Counted from the stretch's first letter, positions 44,012 to 52,801 are shown. The stretch: DNA of 64,000 nucleotides from JAOUEA01 sp963825635 (GCA_963825635.1 CAWGTU010000001.1:868001-932000), one strand, 5' to 3'. Made by a program: numbers and translations. Notes: generated from the letters alone by a model not told the origin.

Positions 44012-45124
44012 ATGCCGAAATGGCTCCGCATGTTCGCCTTGCCGCTCGTCGCGCTCTCGCTCGTCGCCGCCGCGTGCGGTGACGACGAAGGGTCTGGCGA
44101 CGGTGGCGGCGAACCGACCGATGGCGCTGCTGCCGAGTGCAACTCCGACCTCACGGTCGGCGTGGCGCTCGACGTGGGTGGCCTCGGCGACAACGGGTTC
44201 AACGACCTGTCGGAGATGGGCCTCAACCAGGCGATCGCGGACGGCGTCGTCTGCGAGGAGAACACCGAGTTCATCGAGGCGAATTCCGAGGGCACGAACC
44301 TCGATGAGAACACGCAGTCGCTCGCCGAGGCGGGCTACGACGTCGTGATCGGGACGGGATTCGCGTTCACGCCCGGTATCAACGCGATCGCGCCCGACTA
44401 CCCGGACACGTCGTTCGGCATCATCGACGGCTACGCGACGTGCGGCACCGCCTGTGGTTTGGACAACGAGGCGGATGCGATCCCCAACGTCGTCGACCTG
44501 GCGTTCCAGGAGGAGCAAGGCTCGTTCCTCGTCGGAGTAGCGGGGGGTCTGAAGGCTCAGGAGCTGGGCTGCGACACCGTCGGCTTCCTCGGCGGTCAGA
44601 TCGGTCCGCTGATCGCGAAGTTCGAGGCCGGCTTCGTCGCGGGCGTGGCGGAAGTCGCTCCTGACGTCGAGGTGCTGGTGGAGTACATCGGCGACACGAC
44701 GAAGGCGTTCGACGACCCGACCCAGGGCGAGGCCCTGTCGAACAAGATGTACGACAACGGCGCGTGCATCATCTACCACGCCGCGGGCGACTCCGGGAAC
44801 GGCCTGTTCAAGGCTGCGGTCGAGCAGCAGCAGATCGCGATCGGGGTCGACTCAGACCAGCACGAGGTCGTCTCGGCCGAGCAGGCGGAGTGGATCATGA
44901 CCTCGATGATCAAGCGGGTCGACACGGCCGTGTACGACGCGATCGTGTCCGTGAGCGACGGCTCGTTCGAGGGCGGCGTCGGGCAGGTCTTCGGCCTCGC
45001 CGACGAGGGCATCTCGTACGCGACGTCGAACCCCGACCTCATGGGGCAGGACATCGTCGACCAGGTCGAGGAGTACAAGCAGCAGATCCTCGACGGTGAG
45101 ATCGAGGTTCCGACCGAGCCGTAG
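44012..45124 (+). CDS. BMP-family (PnrA-like) substrate-binding lipoprotein
   Basis: 370 residues. The signal ends in the lipobox VAAAC (Cys22) followed by an acidic Gly-rich linker, so it is anchored outside the membrane. The binding domain begins DLTVGVALDVGGLGDNGFND, the BMP/PnrA signature, and includes VVIGTGFAFTPGINAIAPDY. Members bind purine nucleosides or related ligands and feed the ABC transporter encoded just downstream. It is the first gene of a four-gene operon; upp lies at its far end on the other strand, supporting nucleoside or base salvage. Confidence 0.9.
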   Translation: MPKWLRMFALPLVALSLVAAACGDDEGSGDGGGEPTDGAAAECNSDLTVGVALDVGGLGDNGFNDLSEMGLNQAIADGVVCEENTEFIEANSEGTNLDENTQSLAEAGYDVVIGTGFAFTPGINAIAPDYPDTSFGIIDGYATCGTACGLDNEADAIPNVVDLAFQEEQGSFLVGVAGGLKAQELGCDTVGFLGGQIGPLIAKFEAGFVAGVAEVAPDVEVLVEYIGDTTKAFDDPTQGEALSNKMYDNGACIIYHAAGDSGNGLFKAAVEQQQIAIGVDSDQHEVVSAEQAEWIMTSMIKRVDTAVYDAIVSVSDGSFEGGVGQVFGLADEGISYATSNPDLMGQDIVDQVEEYKQQILDGEIEVPTEP

Positions 45125-45142
45125 CGGGCGGTCGACCAACTC

Positions 45143-46678
45143 ATGGCATCGACCGATGGAGGGGCGAGGCGCGAGAGCGCCTCGCCCCTCGTCGTGATGG
45201 AGGGCGTCAGCAAGCGCTTCCCCGGTGTGCTCGCCAACGACGAGGTCACGATCGAACTCCGCAAGGGTGAGGTCCATGCCCTCATCGGCGAGAACGGCGC
45301 GGGCAAGTCCACGCTGATGCGGGTCCTCTACGGGCTCTACCCGCCCGACGGGGGCACGATCCGCATGAAGGGCGACGTGGTGAAGATCTCTTCGCCGCGT
45401 GACGCGATCTCCATGGGCATCGGCATGGTGCACCAGCACTTCGTGCTCGTCGATCCGTTCACCGTCGCCCAGAACGTGATCCTCGGCGACGAGGATGGGC
45501 CGATCCTTCACGCCGACGAGGCCGAGAAGCAGGTGGCCCAGCTGGCCGAGGCCTACGGCTTCGACATCGATCCCACGACCCCCGTCGAGGATCTCTCCGT
45601 GGGTGAAGAGCAGCGGGTGGAGATCCTCAAGGCCCTCTTCCGCGGGGTCGACATCCTGATCCTCGATGAGCCCACGGCGGTGCTCACGCCTGCGGAGACC
45701 AAGGAGCTGTTCGAGAACCTCCGGAAGCTGCGCGAGGACGGCAAGACGATCGTTTTCATCAGCCACAAACTCGACGAGGTGCTCGCGATCGCCGACCGCA
45801 TCACGGTGCTGCGACGCGGCGCGGTGGTAGGTGAGACCACGCCGGCCGAGACGAACAAGGCCAAGCTCGCCGAGATGATGGTCGGGCGCCCGGTGCTGTT
45901 CCGCCTCGAGAAGCCGCATGTGGAGGTGGGGGAGACCGTCCTGCGGCTCGACGACCTGCGTGGCGGGCGGCTCCAGGGGCTCTCCCTCGAGGTGCGATCG
46001 GGGGAGATCGTCGGAGTCGCGGGTGTCGAGGGCAACGGACAGAGGGAGCTCGCCGATTCGATCATGGGGTTGCGTCCCCTCGACGGAGGTGAGGTGTCGC
46101 TCGACGGCCACGACCTGCGAGCGATGAGCACCCAGGAGATCCGCAACAGCGGGGTCGCCTTCGTGCCCGAGGATCGCCACGACCAGGGGCTCGTGCTCGA
46201 CATGACGATCTGGGAGAACACCGTGATCGGCCGGCATGACGATGCCGACTACTCCAGCCGACGGGGAGTGCTCTTCATCAAGAAGATGAAGGAGCTCGCC
46301 GTGCGGCTGATCGCCCAGTTCGATGTGCGGACCCGCAGCATCGAGTCGACGGCCCGCACGCTGTCGGGCGGCAACCAACAGAAGCTGATCCTCGCGCGCG
46401 AGCTCGAGACCGATCCGAAGCTGCTGCTCGCCGCGCAGCCGACGCGGGGCCTCGACGTCGGAGCGATCGAGTTCGTGTGGAGCCAGATCCTGGAGCAGAA
46501 GGCCGAGGGGCGAGCCGTGCTGTTGATCTCGGCGGAGCTCGACGAGATCTACGCGCTCTCGGATCGGATCGTCACCCTCTACGAAGGACGGATCACGGGC
46601 GAGTACGCGCCCGACGCTCCAGCCGAAGAGGTCGGTCGCGGCATGCTCGGTGGCAAGGCCACGTCGGGGGCTCGCTGA
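45143..46678 (+). CDS. Nucleoside/sugar ABC transporter, double ATP-binding protein
   Basis: 511 residues with two ABC domains. The first (about 10-240) has a full Walker A (GENGAGKSTLMRVLYG), signature LSVGEEQRVEIL and Walker B ILILDEPTAVLTPAE. The second (about 265-505) has the degenerate Walker A typical of the family (GVAGVEGNGQRELADS), signature LSGGNQQKLILAREL and LLAAQPTRGLDVGA. This is the RbsA/YufO-type ATPase that energises carbohydrate and nucleoside uptake. It starts 18 bp behind the binding protein and overlaps the permease by one base. Confidence 0.93.
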   Translation: MASTDGGARRESASPLVVMEGVSKRFPGVLANDEVTIELRKGEVHALIGENGAGKSTLMRVLYGLYPPDGGTIRMKGDVVKISSPRDAISMGIGMVHQHFVLVDPFTVAQNVILGDEDGPILHADEAEKQVAQLAEAYGFDIDPTTPVEDLSVGEEQRVEILKALFRGVDILILDEPTAVLTPAETKELFENLRKLREDGKTIVFISHKLDEVLAIADRITVLRRGAVVGETTPAETNKAKLAEMMVGRPVLFRLEKPHVEVGETVLRLDDLRGGRLQGLSLEVRSGEIVGVAGVEGNGQRELADSIMGLRPLDGGEVSLDGHDLRAMSTQEIRNSGVAFVPEDRHDQGLVLDMTIWENTVIGRHDDADYSSRRGVLFIKKMKELAVRLIAQFDVRTRSIESTARTLSGGNQQKLILARELETDPKLLLAAQPTRGLDVGAIEFVWSQILEQKAEGRAVLLISAELDEIYALSDRIVTLYEGRITGEYAPDAPAEEVGRGMLGGKATSGAR

Positions 46679-47889
46679 TGGCGACCGTCGAGGCGACGAC
46701 CGTGCGCGAGGCACATCGGCCCGAGTGGGTGGAGAACATCGGCGGTCAGTTGCTCGCCCTGCTCACCGCGCTCGGCATCGCCGTGTTGCTGGGCTCGGTC
46801 ATCGTGATCGCGTACGGCGAGAGCCCGCTGGTCGTGTACAGCGCGATCCTCTCCGGGTCCTTCGGCGACGCGACCGGGCTCGGCTACGTGCTCGCGAACG
46901 CCGGCCCGTTGATCTTCTCCGCGCTCGCGGTCTCCGTGTGCTTCAAGGGCGGCATGTTCAACATCGGCGTCGAGGGCCAGTTCATCGTCGGCATGGCGTC
47001 GGCATCGTTCGCGGCCCTGACCTTCACGTTCCTCCCTGCGCCCTTGTTGGTGCTCTCGGTGCTCGTCTTCGGCGTCCTCGGCGGCATGGCCTGGGCGGCC
47101 GTGCCAGCGATCCTCAAGGTCAAGACGGGGGCTCACGAGGTCGTGACGACGATCATGATGAACGGAATCGCGGCGAGCCTCGTCGCCTGGGTGATCCGTG
47201 GCCCGCTGCGCTACGAAGACATCGGCGGGGGTTTCAACGTGAACCTTCGCACCGATCCGTTCCCCGACGCGGCGATGATCCCCGATCTCGGGCACCTGTT
47301 CGGCATCCGATCGAGCGCGCGGCTGTCGTGGGTGCTGCCGATGGCCATCGTCGCCGCGGCGGTCGTGTGGTTCATCATGCGGCGCATGCGGCTCGGGTAC
47401 GAGGCTCGCGCGGTCGGAGCCTCACCGGGTTCCGCCCGAGCGGCCGGCATCTCGATCGGCGCGGTGCAGGTGAAGCTCTTCCTGCTGTCGGGCGCGCTCG
47501 CCGGGTTGGTGGGCATCCAACAACTCTTCGCCGATCAGGGCTTCCTGCCGGCCGGGTACGAGGCCGGCATCGGCTTCACCGGTATCGCCGTGGCCTTCCT
47601 CGGGCAGAACAGCCCGGTCGGCATCGTGTTCGCCGCGTTGCTGTGGGGCGTGCTCGCCCGAGGTGAGACCTCGCTGCAGCTCGAGACCGACGTGCCGCGG
47701 GAGTTCATCATCATCCTGCAGGGCCTGCTGATCATGTCGGTGGTCGTGACGTACCAGGTGGCGAAGCGCCGGTTGTTCTCCCGACAGCTCCGCAGGGCCG
47801 CGGACGTCGAGGATCTGCGCGACGCCGAGGCGAGCGTCGACATCGAGGGGGCGGGCGAGCCCGGACCGCCCCGTGAGGTCGATCGCTGA
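46678..47889 (+). CDS. Nucleoside-type ABC permease, first subunit (YufP-like)
   Basis: 403 residues, about ten membrane segments. The conserved cytoplasmic loop MRLGYEARAVGASPGSARAA and GIGFTGIAVAFLGQNSPVGI are typical of BPD_transp_2 permeases that pair with BMP proteins. FNIGVEGQFIVG also marks the family. It forms a heterodimeric channel with the next gene product. The C-terminal tail is acidic and poorly conserved. TGATG overlaps at both ends show tight coupling. Confidence 0.92.
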   Translation: MATVEATTVREAHRPEWVENIGGQLLALLTALGIAVLLGSVIVIAYGESPLVVYSAILSGSFGDATGLGYVLANAGPLIFSALAVSVCFKGGMFNIGVEGQFIVGMASASFAALTFTFLPAPLLVLSVLVFGVLGGMAWAAVPAILKVKTGAHEVVTTIMMNGIAASLVAWVIRGPLRYEDIGGGFNVNLRTDPFPDAAMIPDLGHLFGIRSSARLSWVLPMAIVAAAVVWFIMRRMRLGYEARAVGASPGSARAAGISIGAVQVKLFLLSGALAGLVGIQQLFADQGFLPAGYEAGIGFTGIAVAFLGQNSPVGIVFAALLWGVLARGETSLQLETDVPREFIIILQGLLIMSVVVTYQVAKRRLFSRQLRRAADVEDLRDAEASVDIEGAGEPGPPREVDR

Positions 47890-48854
47890 TGCCGCTCGGA
47901 GATATCGGCGCGGCGATCGGCATCGCCCTCACCTACTTCACGATCATCTACCTCACGGGGCTCGGCGGCCTCTACAGCGAGCGGTCGGGCATCGTGAACA
48001 TCGGCCTCGAGGGCATGATGATCGTCGGCACCGTGACGGGGTCGTGGGGTACGGCCGAGCTCACGCCCGAGCTCGGCCTGCCGTGGGGTCCGCTCGCCGG
48101 CATCCTGATCGGCGCCGCGGCGGGCGCGATCTTCGCATCGATCCATGCCCTGGCGACCGTGACCTTCAAGGTGGATCAGATCGTGTCCGGCGTCGTGATC
48201 AACCTGGTGGCGGTGGGCGTGGCGCGCTTCCTGTCCACCATCGCGTTCGGGCAGGCGACGCAGTCCGACTCGGGGCAGCCGCACATGGATTCGATCGACA
48301 TCCCGCTGCTCTCGAGCCTGCCGTGGGGGCTGGGGAGGGCGTTCGACGGCATCTCGCCGATGGTGGTCGTGGCGTTCCTGATGGTGATCCCGGTCTGGTA
48401 CTCCCTGTATCGGACGCGCTGGGGACTTCGGCTCCGATCGTGCGGAGAGAACCCCGAGGCGGCGCGCTCGCTCGGCGTGCGGGTCTCTCCGTACCGGTAC
48501 GAGGCGGTGCTGTTGTCCGGTGCGCTCGCGGGGATGGCGGGAGCGTTCCTCGCGGTCGAGGTGAACCTCAGCTGGAACGAGGGCCAGACGCAGGGACTCG
48601 GGTTCATCGCCCTGGCGGCCCTGATCCTGTCGAACTGGAACCCGATCCGGCTCATGGGGGCTGCGTTCATCTTCGGGTTCGCGCAGGCGATCCCGCTCCG
48701 ACTCGCCGACGCGCCGATCATCGGCGCGATCCCGCCGGAGTTCATCCGGATGACGCCGTACGTCGTCACGATCATCGTGCTGGCCGGCTTCGTCGGCAAG
48801 GTGCGCCCGCCGGCGGCCGCGGGGAGAGCGTACGAGGGCTCCACCGGCGTCTAG
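47889..48854 (+). CDS. Nucleoside-type ABC permease, second subunit (YufQ-like)
   Basis: 321 residues, about eight to nine membrane segments. FNIGLEG-type sequence (VNIGLEGMMIVGTVTGS), the loop RTRWGLRLRSCGENPEAARS and GLGFIALAALILSNWNPIRL mark the second permease of BMP-type systems. It completes the operon. Its stop lies in a perfect inverted repeat shared with the end of upp. Confidence 0.92.
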   Translation: MPLGDIGAAIGIALTYFTIIYLTGLGGLYSERSGIVNIGLEGMMIVGTVTGSWGTAELTPELGLPWGPLAGILIGAAAGAIFASIHALATVTFKVDQIVSGVVINLVAVGVARFLSTIAFGQATQSDSGQPHMDSIDIPLLSSLPWGLGRAFDGISPMVVVAFLMVIPVWYSLYRTRWGLRLRSCGENPEAARSLGVRVSPYRYEAVLLSGALAGMAGAFLAVEVNLSWNEGQTQGLGFIALAALILSNWNPIRLMGAAFIFGFAQAIPLRLADAPIIGAIPPEFIRMTPYVVTIIVLAGFVGKVRPPAAAGRAYEGSTGV

Positions 48855-48869
48855 TCCATCATGGACTAG
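48851..48869. terminator. Bidirectional hairpin between permease and upp
   Basis: CTAGTCCA-TCA-TGGACTAG, a perfect 8-bp inverted repeat. The stop codons of both convergent genes lie inside its arms, so it can end transcription from both sides, although flanking T tracts are weak. Confidence 0.5.
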
Positions 48870-49492
48870 AACGTGCCGTACAGACGGTCGCCGAAGTCCC
48901 CGAGCCCCGGCATGATGTAGGCGTTCGCGTTGAGCTCGCGGTCGAGCGCCGCGGCCACGATCGGCACGCCGGGGTGGTCGGCCTGGAGCCTCGCGAGCCC
49001 CTCGGGCGCGGCGACCACGCACACGAAGGTGATGTCGTCGGCGCCGGCGTCCTTGACGTAGCCCACCGCGGCGCTCCCGCTTCCTCCGGTCGCGAGCATC
49101 GGGTCCACCACGAGCGCCTTGCGTCCGGCGAGCTCGGGGAGCTTCGCGTAGTAGTCGCGAGGCTCGTGCGTCTCCTCGTCTCGCTCCATGCCGAGGTAGC
49201 CGACCACGGCGTCGGGGTAGAGGTCGGTCACCGCCTCGAGCAGTCCGAGACCCGCCCGCAGCACCGGGATCGCGACGACGCGCTTCGAGACCTGGGTGCC
49301 CTCGAAGGGTTCCAGCGGGGTGTCGATCTTCCGCGGCTCGGTCGCGAGGTCACGTGTGGCCTCGGTGACGAGCAGGAGTCCGAGGCGGCGGGTCAGCGCG
49401 CGGTACTCGGCGGGCCCGGTGTCGCGATCGCGGAGGCCGGTGAGCAGATCGCCGGCGAGCGGGTGGTCGAGCACCGTGAACGTGGCAGCCAT
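48866..49492 (-). CDS. upp: Uracil phosphoribosyltransferase
   Basis: 208 residues. It makes UMP from uracil and PRPP. Landmarks are VTEATRDL, IPVLRAGLGLLEAV, YLGMERDEETHEPRDYYAKL, the PRPP loop ALVVDPMLATGGSGSAAVGY and the C-terminal uracil-binding YIMPGLGDFGDRLYGTF. ATG 49492 is preferred over the upstream ATG at 49543 because TAGGAT lies eight bases before it, predicting a one- or two-base leader. Convergence with the nucleoside transporter suggests pyrimidine salvage as shared theme. Confidence 0.95.
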   Translation of the reverse strand: MAATFTVLDHPLAGDLLTGLRDRDTGPAEYRALTRRLGLLLVTEATRDLATEPRKIDTPLEPFEGTQVSKRVVAIPVLRAGLGLLEAVTDLYPDAVVGYLGMERDEETHEPRDYYAKLPELAGRKALVVDPMLATGGSGSAAVGYVKDAGADDITFVCVVAAPEGLARLQADHPGVPIVAAALDRELNANAYIMPGLGDFGDRLYGTF

Positions 49493-49558
49493 CGTGGCGC
49501 ATCCTACGCGAGCACGAGAACGCATGATCGATATCGATGTCACGAGCGGCCGCCTCGC

Positions 49559-49587
49559 TTGTCATGCCGGCGATCGTCGGGCATCAT
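49559..49587 (+). promoter_or_regulatory. Promoter of the aromatic leader / DAHP synthase unit
   Basis: TTGTCA, exactly 17 bases, then CATCAT. The predicted start is about 49594-49596, next to the leader-peptide ATG at 49597. Confidence 0.6.
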
Positions 49588-49596
49588 TGCTCGGTC

Positions 49597-49650
49597 ATGC
49601 AGGGCTACGTCTGCTTCTGGTTCACCTACTTCGGGCGCGACCCGGGGTAG
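49597..49650 (+). CDS. Aromatic amino-acid leader peptide (attenuator)
   Basis: A 17-residue ORF reading MQGYVCFWFTYFGRDPG and a TAG stop. Six of 17 residues are aromatic (Tyr4, Phe7, Trp8, Phe9, Tyr11, Phe12), covering all three end products of the pathway that the downstream enzyme begins. Translation would be nearly leaderless. The last three codons before the stop (Asp-Pro-Gly, 49639-49647) form the 5' arm of an antiterminator. The peptide itself needs no function: its role is to make ribosomes pause when an aromatic tRNA is uncharged. Its product is too short for normal gene finding. Confidence 0.85.
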   Translation: MQGYVCFWFTYFGRDPG

Positions 49651-49705
49651 TCGCCGGTAGCCATCCAGCGACAGCGGCCCCGGGTCGGTACCCGGGGCTT
49701 TCTCG
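49639..49705 (+). promoter_or_regulatory. Transcription attenuator: alternative antiterminator and terminator
   Basis: Segment 1, GACCCGGGG (49639-49647, end of the leader ORF), is fully complementary to segment 2, CCCCGGGTC (49678-49686). Segment 2 also forms the 5' arm of a terminator: GCCCCGGGT (49677-49685) pairs with ACCCGGGGC (49690-49698) across a CGGT loop, followed by TTTCTC. A ribosome that finishes the leader covers segment 1 and the terminator forms. A ribosome stalled on Tyr/Phe/Trp codons leaves it free and 1:2 pairing lets transcription continue. Confidence 0.82.
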
Positions 49706-49747
49706 TCCCGGCGTGCCGCCACCGGGCGAGGACGAAGGGATCCGCAC

Positions 49748-50773
49748 ATGGTCGTCGTCATGAAGCAGGACGCGACGGACTCGGACATCGAGGTCGTTTG
49801 CGAGAAGGTGCGCAACGCGGGAGGGGAGGCGTTCGTCTCCCGCGGCGCCGTGCACACGGTGGTCGGGCTCGTGGGGGACACCGCGCGCTTCCAGGCGATC
49901 CCGTTCACCCAGCTCGCCGGCGTCGACCACGTGATCCAGATCGGCAAGCCCTACAAGATGGTCGCTCGCGACCTGCACCCCGAGGCCACGACCGTGATGG
50001 TGGGGTCGACCCCCGTCGGACGGAGTACGTTCACGATCATCGCGGGGCCGTGTGCGGTCGAGAGCGAGGAGCAGGCGATGATCGCGACCCGGGCCGCCAA
50101 GGCCGCGGGCGCCACGGTGCTGCGGGGCGACATCTACAAGCCGAGGACGTCGCCCTACTCGTTCCAGGGGCTGGGGGAGCGCGGGCTCGAGATCCTCGTG
50201 GAGTGCCGCCGCGACACGGGGCTGCCGATCATCGTCGAGGTCGTCGACGTGTCGCAGGTGAGCCGCGTGGCGGAGATCGCCGATTGCATCCGGGTCGGCA
50301 CGCGCAACGCGCAGAACTTCGAGCTCCTGAAGGAGGTCGGGCTCACGGCGAAGCCCGTGATGCTGAAGCGCGGGCTCGCGATGACGATCGACGAGTGGCT
50401 GCAGGCGGCGGAGTACGTCGCGCAGCGCGGGAACTCGGAGGTGATCCTCTGCGAACGGGGCATCCGCACCTTCGAGCCGGCCACGAGGAACACGCTCGAT
50501 CTGGCCGGCATGGCGGTGGCCCAGCACGAGTCGCATCTGCCCGTGATCGTCGATCCGTCACACGCCGTCGGCAAGAAGCACCTCGTGGCGCCGATGGCTC
50601 GGGCGGCGGTGGCAGCGGGCGCCGACGCGGTGATGATCGACGTGCACCACGATCCAGAGGGGGCGCTCTGCGACGGTCCGCAGGCGCTGATGCCCGAGGA
50701 GATGGAAGCGCTCGGCAAGGAGCTGGTGGCGCTCGCCGAAGCGATGGGGCGCCCCGTCAACCGGCCGGGCTAG
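49748..50773 (+). CDS. aroF: 3-deoxy-7-phosphoheptulonate (DAHP) synthase
   Basis: 341 residues. It condenses phosphoenolpyruvate and erythrose 4-phosphate, the first step of aromatic amino-acid synthesis. The N-terminal 65 residues (VVVMKQDATDSDIEVVCEKV) are the ferredoxin-like regulatory domain of type I-beta enzymes. The barrel follows with FTIIAGPCAVESEEQ, RGDIYKPRTSPYSFQGLG, KPVMLKRG and DPSHAVGKKHLV. Related enzymes are inhibited by Phe/Tyr through that domain. Expression appears to be controlled by the attenuator and leader peptide directly upstream; AAGGGA precedes ATG 49748. Confidence 0.95.
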   Translation: MVVVMKQDATDSDIEVVCEKVRNAGGEAFVSRGAVHTVVGLVGDTARFQAIPFTQLAGVDHVIQIGKPYKMVARDLHPEATTVMVGSTPVGRSTFTIIAGPCAVESEEQAMIATRAAKAAGATVLRGDIYKPRTSPYSFQGLGERGLEILVECRRDTGLPIIVEVVDVSQVSRVAEIADCIRVGTRNAQNFELLKEVGLTAKPVMLKRGLAMTIDEWLQAAEYVAQRGNSEVILCERGIRTFEPATRNTLDLAGMAVAQHESHLPVIVDPSHAVGKKHLVAPMARAAVAAGADAVMIDVHHDPEGALCDGPQALMPEEMEALGKELVALAEAMGRPVNRPG

Positions 50774-50777
50774 CGGG

Positions 50778-51557
50778 TCAGGCCGAGACGTTGGGTGTGA
50801 GCTCGACGATGTCGCACGAGCCGCGCCACTTCGCGATGTTCTCGGCAGGCGAGCCCACGCGGCTCTTACGCTTGTCGGCGAGCACGCCGGCGGCCGCCTC
50901 CCACTCCGCACCCTCGAGCGTGCGCTGGGCCGCCCAGAACTCTTCGAGCGACGTGTCGCGACCCTTCCGGCGGGTGACGACCACGAGCTGATGCGCGTCG
51001 GGCACACCCGGCACCGTCTGCTCCTCGGGGCCCGGCTCGCGCTTGGAGATCACGAAGATCTTCCCGTCCTTGTAGGCGAACCACACCGGCGCCGTGCGCC
51101 GCTTCCCGGCCTGTTCGTACCCGACCCAGATCACGTCGGACTTCTTCAAGCCGTCCTCGGTCTCCTTCGCGAGCTTCGCAGGCGCGCTCTGGACGAAGAC
51201 CGGGAACTCGATCTCGCCCACGATCGCGTCGTCGATGATGAACGACGCCACGTAGGTGCCGGTCTCGTCGAAGACCGCGTCACCGACACGATCGAGCTCG
51301 GTCGTGAGGTCCATCGCGCCGGCCATGCGCCGCGGCTGCGGTCCCCACCGGAAGATCGTTCGCCCCGACGGACCGATCAGCCGGATCTCCTCGCTCACGA
51401 CGCCGACGGGCACCTTCCACGCACGGAAGATCACGAAGGGGAGGGCAGGGCCCGGCTGGCCGACGAGGTAGACGCCGTCGTTCGCCTGAGCGCCGTACGC
51501 CTCCCAGACGCGCTCGTCGACGACGGCCGCTGCGACCAGTTCTCCGACCGGATCCAT
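50778..51557 (-). CDS. Two-part hypothetical protein with split-barrel-like C-terminus
   Basis: 259 residues. The N-terminal half (VYLVGQPGPALPFVIFRAWK, VVSEEIRLIGPSGRTIFRWG, YVASFIIDDAIVGEIEFPVF) looks like an immunoglobulin-like beta domain. The second half (APVWFAYKDGKIFVISKREP, QLVVVTRRKGRDTSLEEFWA) resembles flavin split-barrel proteins of the pyridoxamine-phosphate-oxidase type. No family is certain. TATCCT lies nine bases before ATG 51557. It is 4 bp from the convergent aroF stop. Confidence 0.65.
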   Translation of the reverse strand: MDPVGELVAAAVVDERVWEAYGAQANDGVYLVGQPGPALPFVIFRAWKVPVGVVSEEIRLIGPSGRTIFRWGPQPRRMAGAMDLTTELDRVGDAVFDETGTYVASFIIDDAIVGEIEFPVFVQSAPAKLAKETEDGLKKSDVIWVGYEQAGKRRTAPVWFAYKDGKIFVISKREPGPEEQTVPGVPDAHQLVVVTRRKGRDTSLEEFWAAQRTLEGAEWEAAAGVLADKRKSRVGSPAENIAKWRGSCDIVELTPNVSA

Positions 51558-51604
51558 CGAGCGGAGAGGATACCCGACCGACCCTGCTGCGCCCGCGCTC
51601 GCTC

Positions 51605-52789
51605 CTAGACCGTTCGAGCGAGCCACAGCCGCGGCTCCGCGACCTCGGGCAGCGACGGCATCGCGTCGGCCGACTCCCACATGCGCGACAGCGTCGCCTC
51701 GTCGGTGAGCGAGACCACCGTGTCGCAGAACGCTCGGCCCACCTCGTACTGCTCGCGCTTCATCTCCACTCCGAGCAGCCGCTCGAACACGGGGTCGCCC
51801 GCCTCGCCCTCGCGGTACCGGCGCATCGCCTCTTCGATGCGTCCGTACGACGGCAGCAACTCGGCTCCCAACGCATGCATCACGTGGTCCCCGTAGCCTT
51901 CGGCCGCCGACATGAACGCTTGGATGCGCCCGAGCTTCAGTCGCTGTTCGTCGTCGAGCTCGGCGCCGAAGAGGCCCTCGTCGCTCTCGAGCATGCGCTG
52001 CAGCGCCTCGGGATCGCTGGCGTCGATCGTCGCCAACCGCGACTGCAGGGCATCCATGTCGAACCGCAGCGTCGACAGGAAGTCGTCGAGCAGGTCGGCG
52101 AAGCGGGTCCGCGCCCATGGCTGCGCGAACTCGAAGCGGTGCGTCACCTCGTGAAGGGCCACGAACGTGCGGAAATCGGTCGCATCGAGCGACCAGTCGG
52201 CTTCGAACCGACGCACGTTGGGCACCACGAACATCACGGCGCCCGGTCCCGACCGCGGCACCGCCACGTCGAACTGCCCGAGCACCCGCTGTGCCAGGAA
52301 CCCGAGCACCTGTCCGACCTGCGCCCCCATCAGCAGCGGTGAGATCTGCGCCAGCATGCCGCTCATCGCCTGCATCTCCGGAGGAAGGGTCTCGCGCTGC
52401 GTGAGCTCCATCGACTCGCCGATGCGCCTGGCCGCCGGTTCCAGGAGGCCGGCGAGGTTCTCCGTGTTCGCGCCGATCCACTCGGCTCGGCGGACCGCGC
52501 GCACCTCGGCGACGTCGGTAGGCGGATCGAGCCCGGTGAACCGGGCCACGTGGAGTTCGGCGACGCGCACGGCTTCCTCGAAGCCGTGGCGCTCCTCGTC
52601 GGTGGCGTCGCGATCTTCGCCCGCCTCGGCGGCGCTCGCGACGGCGACCTGACGCGCGAGCTCCCAGTTCACGGGGCCCGACGAGGCCGACATCACGCGC
52701 TGCATCTCGCGGAAGAGCGGCGCGTCACGCAGCGACTCCGGATCCATGCCGAACCCGAACCCGAAACCGCCGCCTCCCTGATCGCTCAT
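51605..52789 (-). CDS. Zinc-dependent metalloprotease, F420-associated family
   Basis: 394 residues. The motif VALHEVTHRFEFAQPWARTR supplies HExxH, and the N-terminal GFGFGMDPESLRDAPLFREM plus VMFVVPNVRRFEADWSLD match an actinobacterial family annotated as zinc-dependent metalloprotease or coenzyme-F420-biosynthesis-associated protein (DUF2342). It has no signal peptide and should be cytoplasmic. Its role and substrate are unknown. ATG 52789 follows TACGAT by six bases, giving a leaderless mRNA, back to back with the leaderless moaE gene. Confidence 0.85.
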   Translation of the reverse strand: MSDQGGGGFGFGFGMDPESLRDAPLFREMQRVMSASSGPVNWELARQVAVASAAEAGEDRDATDEERHGFEEAVRVAELHVARFTGLDPPTDVAEVRAVRRAEWIGANTENLAGLLEPAARRIGESMELTQRETLPPEMQAMSGMLAQISPLLMGAQVGQVLGFLAQRVLGQFDVAVPRSGPGAVMFVVPNVRRFEADWSLDATDFRTFVALHEVTHRFEFAQPWARTRFADLLDDFLSTLRFDMDALQSRLATIDASDPEALQRMLESDEGLFGAELDDEQRLKLGRIQAFMSAAEGYGDHVMHALGAELLPSYGRIEEAMRRYREGEAGDPVFERLLGVEMKREQYEVGRAFCDTVVSLTDEATLSRMWESADAMPSLPEVAEPRLWLARTV

Positions 52790-52795
52790 CAGGTC

Positions 52796-52801
52796 ATCGT
52801 A
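52796..52801 (-). promoter_or_regulatory. Leaderless -10 element for the metalloprotease gene
   Basis: On the - strand TACGAT, six bases, then ATG 52789. Confidence 0.6.
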
